A program made the position numbers and the translations under genes. Below, piece by piece: positions 7,669 through 16,927 of a DNA stretch of 64,000 nucleotides. The notes below the pieces were generated by a model. It was not told where the DNA came from. It did not search any database and saw nothing but the letters and a program-made list of their open reading frames with translations. Position 1 is the first letter of the stretch. Each line of letters opens with the position of its first letter. The DNA comes from Roseomonas sp. (lineage in GTDB: Bacteria; Pseudomonadota; Alphaproteobacteria; Acetobacterales; Acetobacteraceae): positions 62,001 to 126,000 of the forward strand of contig JADCER010000013.1 in assembly GCA_020249925.1 (NCBI GenBank), read 5' to 3'.

Positions 7669-9258
7669 TTAGCGGCTGACCGGGCTTATATCCCAGGCAT
7701 AGGTTTCTTCATCGCTCCGGCCAACACGCAGCGTCACGCGATCACGCCGCATGGCCCAGGCAGAAGCCACCGCGGCGAGGGGAATGACAACGCGCTTTTC
7801 ATTCCAAAGCGCGCCAACCTTTTGCAGCAATTCTTCGCGCTTCTTATCGTCCAATTCCACATTGGCGGCTTGAATCAGCCGATCAATTGCCGGATCGGAA
7901 AAACCATTCCAATTGAAGGCACCAAGGCGAAGCTGCGCGTTATTGGTATGCGCATTGGCGGCGTAATAGTAATTCGCCTCACCGGTCAGGGTGCCCCAGC
8001 CGGCCATGATATTGGAAAGCTCTCCCCGCGCGCGGGCCGGGAAGATCACCGCCGCCGGCTGGCCGGCCGCCTGCACTTCAAGGCCGATGCGCGCCAGCAT
8101 TTGGGTCATGGCCGCGCCAACACCAGCATCGCCAGGCAGGCGGTTATTGGTGAAATTCAGCACCATGCGAAAGCCATTGGGATAGCCCGCTTCGGTCAAT
8201 AGCTGGCGCGCGCGATTGATATTGGGCGTTGGGATCGTCAGCGTCGGGTTGAAGCCGAAAATACCCGGCGTAACCATCTGGCTGACTGGTGAGCCAAGCC
8301 CCTCCATTGCAATTTCCGCTAGCGCGCGACGGTCAAGGGCAAGGTCAATCGCTTCCCGCACACGCGCATCACGATAGGGGTTAGCGGCCAGACGAGAGCC
8401 ATCGCGCGCCGTCACTTGCGGCGTTGGTTCGCGTTGGTCCAGGGCAAGGTTGAAGACATAGACTGTTTCTGCCTTCAGCACGCTGATATTGCGGTCACGT
8501 TCCAGGGTTGCCACATCGGCCGCCGGCACGCGCACAATCATATCCACCTGGCCGGTGCGAAGCTGCGCCACGCGCGCGGCGGGGTTGGAGATTTCACGCC
8601 GCACCACGCGGCCCCAAGCGGGGCGACCGCCCCAGTAATTCTCGTTGCGCTCCACCGCGAATTGCTCGCGCGGCGTCCAGGATGAAAACCGATAGGGCCC
8701 GGTGCCGATGGCGGCGCGGCCGCTATTGAAGGCCTCATTGGCGTTTTCTGGCGTCAGGCCGGCAGTGGCGCGGGCCGAGGTGATGAAAAGCCGGATGAAA
8801 TCATTGGGCAGTGTGGGCGCGGGGCCATCGGTGATGATCTGGATGGTGTGCGGATCAACAATGCGAATTTCCTGCACGCGGCGCACATAAATGCGTGTCG
8901 GGTTAGGCCCTGATAATTGCTGCATGCGGCGGATGGAAGCGGCGACATCTTCCGCCGTCATATCCGACCCATCATGAAATTTCACACCGCGACGGAGGCG
9001 AAATTCCCAGGTGGTGGGGTCCACAATGCGCCAGGATTCGGCAAGCCCAGCTTCGATCTGCAGCTTGTCGCCCGAATGCGTCAGCGTATCAAACACATGC
9101 TTCAGCGCTTCGGAATGGGTGCCCGTAGCGGTGAAATGCGGGTCAATGCTTTCCGGCCCTGCGATCACGCCCATCGTCAGGGTCTGCGCAGAAGCGACAC
9201 CGGCCAGGCAGGCCATGCCGACTGTCGCCAGGGCAAAGCGGCGGTAATTCCAACGCAT
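7669..9258 (-). CDS. ABC importer substrate-binding protein (dipeptide/oligopeptide type, family 5)
   Basis: 529 residues. A signal peptide ending near VASAQ is followed by a family-5 extracellular binding domain, recognisable from the DPHFTATGT-type beginning, LAESWRIVDP, VKFHDGSDMTAEDV and IGTGPYRFSSW stretches. I start at the ATG at 9258 because GGGAG lies about nine bases upstream; an ATG at 9273 would add five residues. It faces the permease genes across a short divergent region and leads the minus-strand catabolic genes. It should capture the substrate in the periplasm and deliver it to the permeases encoded from 9342. Ligand is unknown; family members bind peptides, opines, nickel chelates or sugars. 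Confidence 0.9.
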   Translation of the reverse strand: MRWNYRRFALATVGMACLAGVASAQTLTMGVIAGPESIDPHFTATGTHSEALKHVFDTLTHSGDKLQIEAGLAESWRIVDPTTWEFRLRRGVKFHDGSDMTAEDVAASIRRMQQLSGPNPTRIYVRRVQEIRIVDPHTIQIITDGPAPTLPNDFIRLFITSARATAGLTPENANEAFNSGRAAIGTGPYRFSSWTPREQFAVERNENYWGGRPAWGRVVRREISNPAARVAQLRTGQVDMIVRVPAADVATLERDRNISVLKAETVYVFNLALDQREPTPQVTARDGSRLAANPYRDARVREAIDLALDRRALAEIAMEGLGSPVSQMVTPGIFGFNPTLTIPTPNINRARQLLTEAGYPNGFRMVLNFTNNRLPGDAGVGAAMTQMLARIGLEVQAAGQPAAVIFPARARGELSNIMAGWGTLTGEANYYYAANAHTNNAQLRLGAFNWNGFSDPAIDRLIQAANVELDDKKREELLQKVGALWNEKRVVIPLAAVASAWAMRRDRVTLRVGRSDEETYAWDISPVSR

Positions 9259-9341
9259 CTTGATTTCTCCCATCGGCCTTATCTCATCAGGATGCTAGGA
9301 ATAGCTTGCGCTTGCTGTCAAATGCCCGATAATCGCGCGCA
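9259..9341. promoter_or_regulatory. Divergent promoter region between binding protein and permease genes
   Basis: These 83 bases separate two diverging transcription units of one transport system. On the plus strand TTGCGC (9306-9311) and TAATCG (9330-9335) are 18 bases apart and could be weak -35/-10 boxes, but the -10 is only six bases from the ATG at 9342, which would give a leaderless message. I see no clear operator palindrome. Confidence 0.3.
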
Positions 9342-10316
9342 ATGCTTGGGTATATCATTCAGCGCCTCATTCAGGCTGGCTTCGTCATGCTTGCCATGTC
9401 GGCGCTTGTCTTTCTTGGCGTCTATGCCATCGGCAATCCGATTGACGTGCTGATTTCCCCCGACGCGACGCAGGATATTCGGGAAGCCACCATTCGCCAT
9501 TACGGCCTGGATCAGCCACTTTGGCAGCAATACTTCGCGTTTTTGGGAAGGCTGTTGCAGGGCGATCTGGGGCGGAGCTTTGTGCTGAATATCCCAGTGC
9601 TGCAACTGGTCCTGAGCCGCTTGCCGGCGACGCTGGAATTGGCGCTGGCTTCGGTGCTGATCGGCGCCTTCATCGGCATACCGCTTGGCATTTATGCTGG
9701 CTATCGGCCGGAAAGCCCGGTTTCCAAAACGATCATGGCGGTATCGGTTTTGGGGTTTTCCGTGCCGACCTTTTGGGTAGGGCTGATCCTGATCCTGACC
9801 TTTGCCGTCAATCTCGATTGGCTACCGGCCGGTGACCGAGGCGAAACGGTTGAGGTGTTTGGCGTTGGCTGGTCTTTCCTCACCTGGGATGGCTTGCGGT
9901 TTCTGGCGCTGCCGGCGCTGAACCTGAGCCTGTTCAAGCTTGCCATGCTGATCCGCCTGTCGCGTGCGGGTACGCGTGAGATCATGCTGTCCGATACGGT
10001 GAAATTCGCCCGCGCGGCGGGGCTTTCGGATTTCACCATCCTACGCCGGCATGTGCTGCGCCTGATTTCCATTCCCCTGGTGACGGTCTTTGGTCTGGAA
10101 TTCGGCTCCACCTTGGCGTTCGCTGTGGTGACGGAGACGATCTTTTCCTGGCCGGGTGTCGGCAAGCTGATTATCGACTCCATCACCTCGCTCGATCGGC
10201 CGGTCATGGTGGGGTATCTTATTCTGGTGGCGTTTCTGTTTGTCACCATCAATCTCGTGGTTGATCTCACCTATGCCGTGCTTGATCCGCGCCTCAGGCG
10301 TGGAAGGCGGGTGTGA
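9342..10316 (+). CDS. ABC importer permease, DppB type
   Basis: 324 residues with about six membrane helices. The N-terminus (MLGYIIQRLIQAGFVMLAMS) and the DPIDVLI/ATIRHYGLDQPLWQQY region are the standard start of DppB/OppB/NikB permeases. The cytoplasmic coupling-loop region contains the RLSRAGTREIMLSDTVKFARAAGLS-type EAA segment (about residues 205-230), which contacts the ATPases. It starts the plus-strand permease/ATPase operon and overlaps the next gene. It forms the translocation channel together with the DppC-type partner. Confidence 0.93.
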   Translation: MLGYIIQRLIQAGFVMLAMSALVFLGVYAIGNPIDVLISPDATQDIREATIRHYGLDQPLWQQYFAFLGRLLQGDLGRSFVLNIPVLQLVLSRLPATLELALASVLIGAFIGIPLGIYAGYRPESPVSKTIMAVSVLGFSVPTFWVGLILILTFAVNLDWLPAGDRGETVEVFGVGWSFLTWDGLRFLALPALNLSLFKLAMLIRLSRAGTREIMLSDTVKFARAAGLSDFTILRRHVLRLISIPLVTVFGLEFGSTLAFAVVTETIFSWPGVGKLIIDSITSLDRPVMVGYLILVAFLFVTINLVVDLTYAVLDPRLRRGRRV

Positions 10317-11176
10317 TGGCGGGATTCTGGCGCGACTATCGCGAAAACTGGGTTGCCACCTTGGCGCTTGCGGTGGTGGTGCTGATTGTTGCGGCGGCGC
10401 TTGCCGCACCTCTGATTACGCCACAGGACCCGTATGATCTTGCTAACCTGAACTTACGGGATGCGCGCCGTCCGCCAGGCTTTGTCGGGTCTGGCGGCTA
10501 TGTGCATTGGCTTGGCACGGATGCGCAGGGGCGGGATTTGTTTTCCGCCATTCTCTATGGCTTGCGCATTTCCTTGCAGATGGGGATTGCGGCCGGGGCG
10601 GTGGCCTTTGGTATCGGTACCGCGCTTGGCATCATGGCGGCCAATATCGGTGGCAAGATCGAACAAGGGATCATGCGGCTGGTGGATTTGCAGCTTTCCT
10701 TCCCTGCCATTCTGCTGGCGCTTGTGCTGGTTGCGGTGCTGGGTCAGGGGCGGGTGCCGCTGATCATTGCCCTGGTCACGGCGCAATATGCCTATTTCGC
10801 CCGCACTGCCTATGGCGCCGCAACGGCGGAACGGCAGAAGGATTACATTGAAGCCGCGCGCGCCACACCGCTTCCGGGGCGCAGCATTGTATTGCGCCAT
10901 TTATTGCCGAATTGCCTGCCGCCGCTGATTGTTGTGGGTACGGTGCAAATCGCCAATGCGATTTCGCTGGAAGCGACATTGTCCTTCCTTGGCCTTGGCC
11001 TACCACCGACCGAGCCTTCGCTTGGCATGCTGATCGCCAATGGCTTTCAATACATGATGAGTGGGCGGACCTGGATTTCAGTCTATCCTGGGATTGCGCT
11101 TATTGTGCTGATTGTGGCGATCAATATTGTCGGCGATCAATTGCGTGATCAGTTCAATCCAAGGCTGCGCCGATGA
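10316..11176 (+). CDS. ABC importer permease, DppC type
   Basis: 286 residues with about five or six membrane helices. The N-terminal FWRDYRENWVATLALAVVVLI and the WLGTDAQGRDLFSAILYGLRISL stretch are characteristic of DppC/OppC/NikC permeases; the EAA-type loop lies around KDYIEAARATPLPGRSI. The ATG at 10316 overlaps the preceding TGA by one base; a GTG one codon upstream is the alternative. Pairs with the DppB-type permease as the heterodimeric channel. Confidence 0.93.
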   Translation: MAGFWRDYRENWVATLALAVVVLIVAAALAAPLITPQDPYDLANLNLRDARRPPGFVGSGGYVHWLGTDAQGRDLFSAILYGLRISLQMGIAAGAVAFGIGTALGIMAANIGGKIEQGIMRLVDLQLSFPAILLALVLVAVLGQGRVPLIIALVTAQYAYFARTAYGAATAERQKDYIEAARATPLPGRSIVLRHLLPNCLPPLIVVGTVQIANAISLEATLSFLGLGLPPTEPSLGMLIANGFQYMMSGRTWISVYPGIALIVLIVAINIVGDQLRDQFNPRLRR

Positions 11177-12144
11177 ACCCCGCGCTGCTTCAGGTGCGCG
11201 ATCTACGCACCTATTTCGAAACCCGCGCCGGCACGATCAAGGCCGTAGACGGCATTTCCTTCACACTTGAACGGGGAGAGATCCTTGGCCTGGTTGGTGA
11301 ATCGGGTTCCGGCAAATCCGTTACCGGCTTTTCCCTGATCGGTCTTCTCGACCCGCCGGGGCGCATCGCGGGCGGCTCCGTGATGTTTCAGGGCAAGGAA
11401 TTGGTCGGGCTGCCACAAGCGGCAATGCGCAAGCTCCGCGGCAAGCGGATCGCGATGATTTTTCAGGATCCGGCTGCAACCTTGAATCCTGTGCTGACCA
11501 TTGGTCAGCAGATGGCCATGGCGGTGCAGGCGCATGGTGGTGGCGGGGATGGCGCGGCATTGGCCCTGGCGGCACGTAGCCTGGCGCGGGTTGGCATTCC
11601 GGATGCGGCCACGCGCTTGAACGCCTATCCGCATGAATTTTCGGGCGGCATGCGCCAGCGTGTGGCGATTGCCATAGCGCTGCTGCATGAACCGGAATTG
11701 ATCATCGCGGATGAACCGACCACGGCGCTGGATGTTTCCATTCAGGCGCAAATCCTGGCTGAGATGAAAACACTCGCGCAGGAAAGCGGCACGGCGCTGA
11801 TTTGGATCAGCCATGATCTGGCCATCGTGTCTTCCCTGGCGGATCGCGTGATCGTGCTTTATCTGGGCCGCATTATGGAATTCGGACCGGTTGCGGATGT
11901 CTTGCGCGCGCCCTTGCATCCTTACACGCGCGGGCTTTTGGATAGCCTGCCCGCCATGGCTGACCCGGGACAGAAGCTCCGGCAAATCCCTGGCAGCACA
12001 CCTTCACCGCTTAACATAGCGCCCGGCTGTCCCTTCGCGCCACGCTGTGCGCATGCGGATGATCTTTGCCGATCAGAACCGCCACCCGTAGGCGATCAGC
12101 GCCATGGGGCCTTTTGCCATCATCCGCTGCCGGGCGCTGCATGA
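11173..12144 (+). CDS. ABC importer ATP-binding protein, DppD type
   Basis: 323 residues. Walker A GESGSGKS (about 41-48), the Q-loop [10 protein letters not shown], signature SGGMRQR, Walker [12 protein letters not shown] and the switch His in ISHDLA are all intact. The C-terminal oligopeptide/dipeptide transporter tail carries the Cys-containing [14 protein letters not shown] segment typical of DppD/OppD. Start is fixed by the ATGA overlap with the DppC-type gene; the end overlaps the DppF-type gene the same way. It energises import together with the second ATPase. Confidence 0.93.
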   Translation: MNPALLQVRDLRTYFETRAGTIKAVDGISFTLERGEILGLVGESGSGKSVTGFSLIGLLDPPGRIAGGSVMFQGKELVGLPQAAMRKLRGKRIAMIFQDPAATLNPVLTIGQQMAMAVQAHGGGGDGAALALAARSLARVGIPDAATRLNAYPHEFSGGMRQRVAIAIALLHEPELIIADEPTTALDVSIQAQILAEMKTLAQESGTALIWISHDLAIVSSLADRVIVLYLGRIMEFGPVADVLRAPLHPYTRGLLDSLPAMADPGQKLRQIPGSTPSPLNIAPGCPFAPRCAHADDLCRSEPPPVGDQRHGAFCHHPLPGAA

Positions 12145-13124
12145 CTCCGATTTTAACAGCGAAGAATATCTCACGCCGCTTCAGCCCGCATGTGACGCTG
12201 GGTGATCGCGTCGCCGGCCTATTCGGCGCCAAGCTGGACCGCCGGCCAGTCATGGCAGTGACGGATGTGACGCTTGCCGTGCAGCGTGGTGAGACGCTTG
12301 GCCTGGTTGGGGAATCCGGCTGCGGCAAATCAACCCTTGGCCGTATGCTTGCGGGTATTCTTGAACCGAGTGAAGGCGTGATCCGCCTGAATGGCGCGCC
12401 CCCGATGGAGGCGGGGCGCAAGACCACAACGCGCATTCAGACCGTGTTTCAGGACCCCTTCGCCTCCCTCAATCCACGGCGGCGCGTGGGCGAAACCATC
12501 ACGGAAGGCCCAATCACCCATGGCCTTATTCAGCGCCGAGAGGCCGCCAGCCTTGCCAGAGAATGGCTCCTGAAAGTTGGGCTTGATCCCGACTATGCTG
12601 AGCGCTTTCCGCATCAATTTTCCGGTGGGCAACGCCAACGCATCGCCATCGCGCGTGCCTTGGCGATGCGGCCTGAGGTGCTGATTTGCGATGAACCGGT
12701 GGCATCGCTTGATGTTTCAATTCAGGCGCAAATTCTCAATCTGTTCCTCGATTTGCGGCAGGAATTCGGCCTGACGACGATCTTCATCAGCCATGATCTC
12801 TCCGTGGTGCGCCATGTCAGTGATCGGGTGGCGGTGATGTATCTGGGGCGCATCGTGGAAATCGGCGACGTAAGGACGCTATACGCATTGCCGCAGCACC
12901 CTTACACGCAAGCCTTGCTGGATAGCGTTCCAAAACTGAGCCTTGACGGCAATATCGGCGTGACCTTCAAGCCCATCCGCGGTGAATTACCATCGCCGCT
13001 ATCACCGCCATTGGGATGTGCCTTTCATCCGCGCTGTCTGAAGGCCACGGCGCTTTGCCTGAGAGAGCGGCCGCATTTGGAACCAGGTCCGGAAAATGGA
13101 TTGGTCGCCTGCCATCATAAGTGA
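12141..13124 (+). CDS. ABC importer ATP-binding protein, DppF type
   Basis: 327 residues. Walker A GESGCGKSTLG, Q-loop FQDPFASLNP, signature SGGQRQR, Walker B LICDEPVASLD and ISHDLS are present, and the C-terminus has the GCAFHPRCLKATALC tail of the dipeptide transporter class. The ATG at 12141 overlaps the DppD stop (ATGA); an upstream in-frame start at 12066 lies inside dppD and is unlikely. Last gene of the plus-strand transport operon, converging on the hydrolase gene at 13172. Confidence 0.93.
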   Translation: MTPILTAKNISRRFSPHVTLGDRVAGLFGAKLDRRPVMAVTDVTLAVQRGETLGLVGESGCGKSTLGRMLAGILEPSEGVIRLNGAPPMEAGRKTTTRIQTVFQDPFASLNPRRRVGETITEGPITHGLIQRREAASLAREWLLKVGLDPDYAERFPHQFSGGQRQRIAIARALAMRPEVLICDEPVASLDVSIQAQILNLFLDLRQEFGLTTIFISHDLSVVRHVSDRVAVMYLGRIVEIGDVRTLYALPQHPYTQALLDSVPKLSLDGNIGVTFKPIRGELPSPLSPPLGCAFHPRCLKATALCLRERPHLEPGPENGLVACHHK

Positions 13125-13146
13125 TGTCGCCGGGCGCTTCGACATC
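13123..13146. terminator. Hairpin between convergent genes, possible weak terminator
   Basis: GATGTCG (13123-13129) and CGACATC (13140-13146) form a perfect 7-bp stem with a 10-base loop, starting in the stop codon of the DppF-type gene and lying between two convergent genes. There is no T run on either side, so it may be a processing or stability hairpin instead. Confidence 0.3.
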
Positions 13147-13171
13147 CATATCAAATGCTGCTATCAGGCTT

Positions 13172-13975
13172 TCATGAGGCTGCGCCGCCGAATTGCATGC
13201 GATGCCAAGCGATGATGGGCGCAAGGCTCGCCTCGGCCCAGGGCTGCAACATCATGCAATGCGGCATGTCCTGCAAAAACCGATAGTCCAGGCCGAAAAA
13301 ATCCGCGATGGCCTGATCCTGACCAGGCGGGTGGCGCGCGGCATCATCGCGCCCCGCTTCAACAACCAGGCCCGGCATGCCGCGCAGCTTTTCGCGCTCA
13401 ATCGGGATGCGAAGCTGGTAGCGATCATTCAGCACGCGCGGCGATTCCGGCGATAGCGTAGCGCGATAGGCATTGATGTCCGCGACATCCTGATCACCGA
13501 AATAGCGCGCGCGGATGGCAGCGATACCGGGCGGCGGCAGCATCGCGCCTTCGGCCACCGGCGGCACAGCTGCCGCGCCGGGCAGATTGCCGGGCGGGGA
13601 TGGCGCCACCAGCAAAAGCCCTGCGGCATCGCCCAATATCTCTGCCGCGCGCATGGCGACCAGCGCGCCGAGGCTATGGCCAAGCAGCACGACAGGTTGC
13701 GCCAAGGCGCGCGCGGCCTGCACGGCATCTTCCGCATAATCGGTGATGCCGGTGGTGGGATCAGCCTGTGCTGCAAGGCCGCCCTTGCCGCGCGGTTCAA
13801 GCGCGGCAGCAGCGATACCCGCGCGGCCCAGCAGGGCAAGCCAGGGGGCGAAGCAAAAGGCACTGTGATAGCCGCCTGGAATACAAAGTATGGCGGGACC
13901 GCGGCCGGGCTGCGCGAATACCACCGCGCGCGGCAGCGCAATCCGCCGCAGCTCAGGCGATGGCCACGCGATCAT
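13172..13975 (-). CDS. Alpha/beta-fold hydrolase
   Basis: 267 residues. The nucleophile elbow GHSLGALVAMRAAE, an acid in VVEAGRDD and a late His in DMPHCMML give a complete Ser-Asp-His arrangement. IPGGYHSAFCFAPWLALLGRAG at the start resembles the oxyanion-hole region of the family. It overlaps the upstream Bug-type binding-protein gene by ATGA, so the two are co-translated, but the family is too broad for a substrate prediction. Confidence 0.85.
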   Translation of the reverse strand: MIAWPSPELRRIALPRAVVFAQPGRGPAILCIPGGYHSAFCFAPWLALLGRAGIAAAALEPRGKGGLAAQADPTTGITDYAEDAVQAARALAQPVVLLGHSLGALVAMRAAEILGDAAGLLLVAPSPPGNLPGAAAVPPVAEGAMLPPPGIAAIRARYFGDQDVADINAYRATLSPESPRVLNDRYQLRIPIEREKLRGMPGLVVEAGRDDAARHPPGQDQAIADFFGLDYRFLQDMPHCMMLQPWAEASLAPIIAWHRMQFGGAAS

Positions 13976-14952
13976 TCCGGTTCAATGCCGGCGATGCGCA
14001 CCCATTCCTGCCAGCGCGCGCGATCCGCCACCAGGAAACGATCCATCTCCTCAGCGCTGCGGAAGCCCGGCGAAAGGCCTTGGCGCGTGAGCGCTTCCGC
14101 CACCGCAGGGTCTTCCACCGCTTGGCGCAGCAGGGTTTGCATGCGGTCCAGCACCGGGCGCGGGGTGCGCGCTGGCGCGGTAAGGCCAAACCAGCCTTCC
14201 ACCACGAAATCCGGCAAGGCTTCAGACACCAGCGGCACATCCGGATATTGCGGCATGCGCCGCGCGGCGGAGACACCAATCGGCACCACGCGGCCCGATT
14301 GCAGCGCAGGCGCGGCAGAAAGACTATCGAGGAAAGCGAATTGAATCTGCCCGCTGATCAAATCCGGCACGATTTGCGTAATGTTGCGATAGGCAGCGCC
14401 CGTGATGTCCAGATTGGCGCGCGCCTTGAGCAGCGCCGCCGGCACCTGCGAAGAGGATGAGTAATAGCCGAAAAAAACGCGCCCTGGATTGGCCCGCGCA
14501 TGGGCGATCAGCGCGGGGATGGATTTGAAGGGCGCATCGGCGGCGACGACGGCGATGGTCGCGAAGCTGCCCATCATGCCGATATGGCTGAAATCCTGCA
14601 CCGGATCATAGGGCAGGCGGCGATAGAGGAATTGATTGGCCGAATGGGTGGAATTGGTGGCGATCAGGAAGCTGTAGCCGTCTGGTGCGGCTTGCTTCGC
14701 CGCCTCGGTCCCTGTGATGCCGCCAGCGCCGGGGCGATTATCCACCACCACCGGCTGGCGTAGATGCGGTTCAAGATAGCGCCCCAGCGTGCGCCCGATA
14801 AAATCCGCCGCACCGCCGGCGGCTGAGGGGATGATGATGCGAATGGGCCGGCTGGGCCATTCCGCCTGCGCCTGCGCTTGGCTGATGCGTGGCGTGAGGC
14901 TGGCAAGCAGAGGGGCCGCGAGCAGCGCGCGGCGGCGAAGGGATGGGAGCAT
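13972..14952 (-). CDS. Tripartite tricarboxylate transporter (Bug/TctC) family substrate-binding protein
   Basis: 326 residues. The signal peptide MLPSLRRRALLAAPLLASL...AQA is followed by the family hallmarks WPSRPIRIIIPSAAGGAADF, VVVDNRPGAGGITGTE and AAPDGYSFLIATNS. Such proteins bind small carboxylates in the periplasm. No TctA or TctB membrane genes are in the window, so this is one of the many orphan Bug proteins common in beta- and alphaproteobacteria. The ATG at 14952 gives the better signal peptide; another ATG at 14988 would add 12 residues. Coupled with the downstream hydrolase gene. Confidence 0.9.
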   Translation of the reverse strand: MLPSLRRRALLAAPLLASLTPRISQAQAQAEWPSRPIRIIIPSAAGGAADFIGRTLGRYLEPHLRQPVVVDNRPGAGGITGTEAAKQAAPDGYSFLIATNSTHSANQFLYRRLPYDPVQDFSHIGMMGSFATIAVVAADAPFKSIPALIAHARANPGRVFFGYYSSSSQVPAALLKARANLDITGAAYRNITQIVPDLISGQIQFAFLDSLSAAPALQSGRVVPIGVSAARRMPQYPDVPLVSEALPDFVVEGWFGLTAPARTPRPVLDRMQTLLRQAVEDPAVAEALTRQGLSPGFRSAEEMDRFLVADRARWQEWVRIAGIEPE

Positions 14953-15036
14953 GGGCGTTGCCTTGGTTGGAATTATGGCGACCAGCATGGCAGGGCTGGG
15001 CGGGGGTGGGCAAATCCCGCGCTGGTTGCAGCTATG

Positions 15037-16380
15037 CTAGGTGCTGAAAAGTGCGGTGATGTCGGCGAGTGTGGTGGTGCCGACAAGGATGATGTCATCG
15101 CCGGCGCCGCCGGAGAGGTTGTCGCCAGCACCGCCCATTAGCGTGTCATTGCCGGCACCGCCGATCAATGAGTCAGCGCCGTCGCCGCCGATCAGCAGGT
15201 CATTGCCCTCCCCGCCGATCAGCAAATCGCTATTCGCGCCTCCATCCAGCGTATCTGAACCGGAAAGGCCAGAGAGCGTATCGTCGCCATTGCCTCCAAA
15301 TAGCGAATTATCGCCCAAATTGCCGGTGATCTGATTATTCAGAGCATTGCCTGCGCCGATCAGAGACGCACTGCCCTGCAAGAGAATGTTTTCGATATTT
15401 GAGGGAAGGTTGGTCACGCTCAAATTGGTGATGAGTATGTCATTCCCTTCATTGGGACCTTCGAAAAGACTTATTGGCCCAGAGGCATAGTAGGTGTCGT
15501 CGCCCGCGCCACCGGCCAGGGTATTCGCACCTTCGCCGCCATCCAAAACATCATTACCCGCACCGCCGAGCAGCGAATCATTACCTGCGCCGCCTTGAAG
15601 CGTGTCCGCGCCGTCCAAGCCAGAGAGCGTATCGTTACCGGCCAGCCCATTCAAGGAATCCCGCACCGCGGTGCCCAAAATAGAATCGCCGCTTGCTGTA
15701 GCCAATTCGATATTGAAGCCATCATCCGGGAAATCAGCAGCAGTTAAGGGCTGATTATCTGCCGTATTCACGAAAACGGCGAAATCAGTCGCGTCAAGGA
15801 TGCCATCATGGTCGAGATCGAGCACGACCCAGCCATCACCACCAATCTGTGGCATCCAATAGACAGGAACATAGCCCTGCGTTGCGCCCATGGGCAGGGC
15901 AAGGCCGGGGGTGAGGGTGGCAACCGCCGTCTGGACAGAGCCCATCCACCGCAGCGGCAGCGCTTCGTTGTCCGGCGAGATATAGATAGCGGGCGAGGGG
16001 TATTGGTAGAAACTACCAATCAGCGTAAGCCGATCACCTTCCGCACGATTGAAGTCCAGCACTTGATCGGGTGCGGATACAGGAGACCCGATGTCGTTCC
16101 GCTCAAACTGATCCAAAAAGGTCAGATAAAAGATATCCGCCCCACTACCCCCGCGGTAGGTATCCCGCCCCCAAGATCCCTCCAGAAAGTCACCGCCCGA
16201 ACCACCAAAAAGGCTATCATTGCCAGCACTACCATTCAGAGTGTCCGCACCATCGCCACCATTCAGCGTGTCATCCCCAAGGGCGCCATCAATAAAATCA
16301 TCACCACCAAGGCCGGAAATCACATCATTACCGACGGTACCTATGATGAAGTCATTTCCGGCAGTCCCCGACATGCTCAT
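15037..16380 (-). CDS. RTX-type calcium-binding repeat protein
   Basis: 447 residues made largely of hemolysin-type nonapeptide repeats (GGxGxDxLx) in two blocks, about residues 5-75 and 240-435. The middle section (about 85-230) contains a segment around LDQFERNDIGS that resembles the Peptidase_M10 C-terminal/serralysin-type RTX cap, and an EF-hand-like DLDHDGILDATDF. There is no N-terminal signal peptide, and the short C-terminal tail after the repeats (LADITALFST) would suit type I secretion. No type I secretion genes are nearby. No catalytic domain is recognisable, so it may be a surface-layer or adhesive protein. Two ATG starts two codons apart are possible. Confidence 0.85.
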   Translation of the reverse strand: MSMSGTAGNDFIIGTVGNDVISGLGGDDFIDGALGDDTLNGGDGADTLNGSAGNDSLFGGSGGDFLEGSWGRDTYRGGSGADIFYLTFLDQFERNDIGSPVSAPDQVLDFNRAEGDRLTLIGSFYQYPSPAIYISPDNEALPLRWMGSVQTAVATLTPGLALPMGATQGYVPVYWMPQIGGDGWVVLDLDHDGILDATDFAVFVNTADNQPLTAADFPDDGFNIELATASGDSILGTAVRDSLNGLAGNDTLSGLDGADTLQGGAGNDSLLGGAGNDVLDGGEGANTLAGGAGDDTYYASGPISLFEGPNEGNDILITNLSVTNLPSNIENILLQGSASLIGAGNALNNQITGNLGDNSLFGGNGDDTLSGLSGSDTLDGGANSDLLIGGEGNDLLIGGDGADSLIGGAGNDTLMGGAGDNLSGGAGDDIILVGTTTLADITALFST

Positions 16381-16543
16381 TGCCCCAGCTTGCGTACGGC
16401 GCAGCGTTACTCCACGATAACAACGCTAGACCGAAGTAAGTAAATAATCAATATTTCCGTTTCTAATCGTCGCGGTACTCGGCGCATGGTAAGGTTTTGC
16501 TTCCCCAAACATGCCCATTCGCCATCAATATTGGGATGATCGC

Positions 16544-16618
16544 TGGAGCGGGCGGGGGGAATCGAACCCCCGACATTCAGCTTGGGAAGCTGACGTTCTA
16601 CCTCTGAACTACGCCCGC
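16544..16618 (-). tRNA. tRNA-Gly (anticodon CCC)
   Basis: Read on the minus strand, the acceptor arms GCGGGCG (16618-16612) and CGCCCGC (16554-16548) pair. The D arm GTTCAGAGGTAGAAC, the anticodon stem TCAGC/GCTGA with loop TTCCCAA and the T arm GGGGG-TTCGATT-CCCCC are all present, followed by a discriminator T and an encoded CCA. The 7-base anticodon loop reads CCC at positions 34-36, so this is the minor glycine isoacceptor. No integrase or attachment duplication is visible beside it. Confidence 0.95.
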
Positions 16619-16927
16619 GCCGCCCACATCATATACCCGCCAGGGCCAGGGTTGGGCAAGCTCAACCCCGCCGCCCTCTCCCGCGCACCCATCTCCATGC
16701 AAAGCCATACGGCCCTTGCGCCCATCGCGTGGCACTCCGGCACATGGAAGGAAAAGGCCTTCATCCGCAGTGGCCAGCACCACGCGCGGCATTGGCTTTA
16801 CATGCCGGCCCCGGCCGCCATCATGCAATGACGCGTCATCCTGGCAAACGCACTGTGCAAAAAAGATCGAAAGTGCCTGCCAAGGGTGGCTTGCCCCGAA
16901 TGGTTACCCCAAGCCAGTCACCGACCC
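16619..16927. other. Gene-free stretch between tRNA-Gly and the pterin dehydratase gene
   Basis: About 309 bases. Open frames here lack ribosome sites or family likeness. It should hold the tRNA promoter (minus strand, just above 16618) and the end of the fab operon transcript; I see no convincing boxes or terminator. Confidence 0.4.

Noticed and set aside
15041..16380. Tandem DNA repeats resembling a CRISPR or satellite array
   Set aside because: The periodicity comes from codons of RTX nonapeptide repeats within a single open frame; there are no constant repeats with unique spacers.
16544..16618. tRNA-Gly as an integration site of a genomic island
   Set aside because: No integrase gene and no repeated tRNA 3' end found nearby; the accessory region is 12 kb away and IS-bounded.
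16511..16831. Plus-strand open frame of 106 codons across the tRNA-Gly
   Set aside because: Its N-terminal part (RGESNPRHSAWEADVLPLNY) is the antisense translation of the tRNA itself, a well-known false gene.
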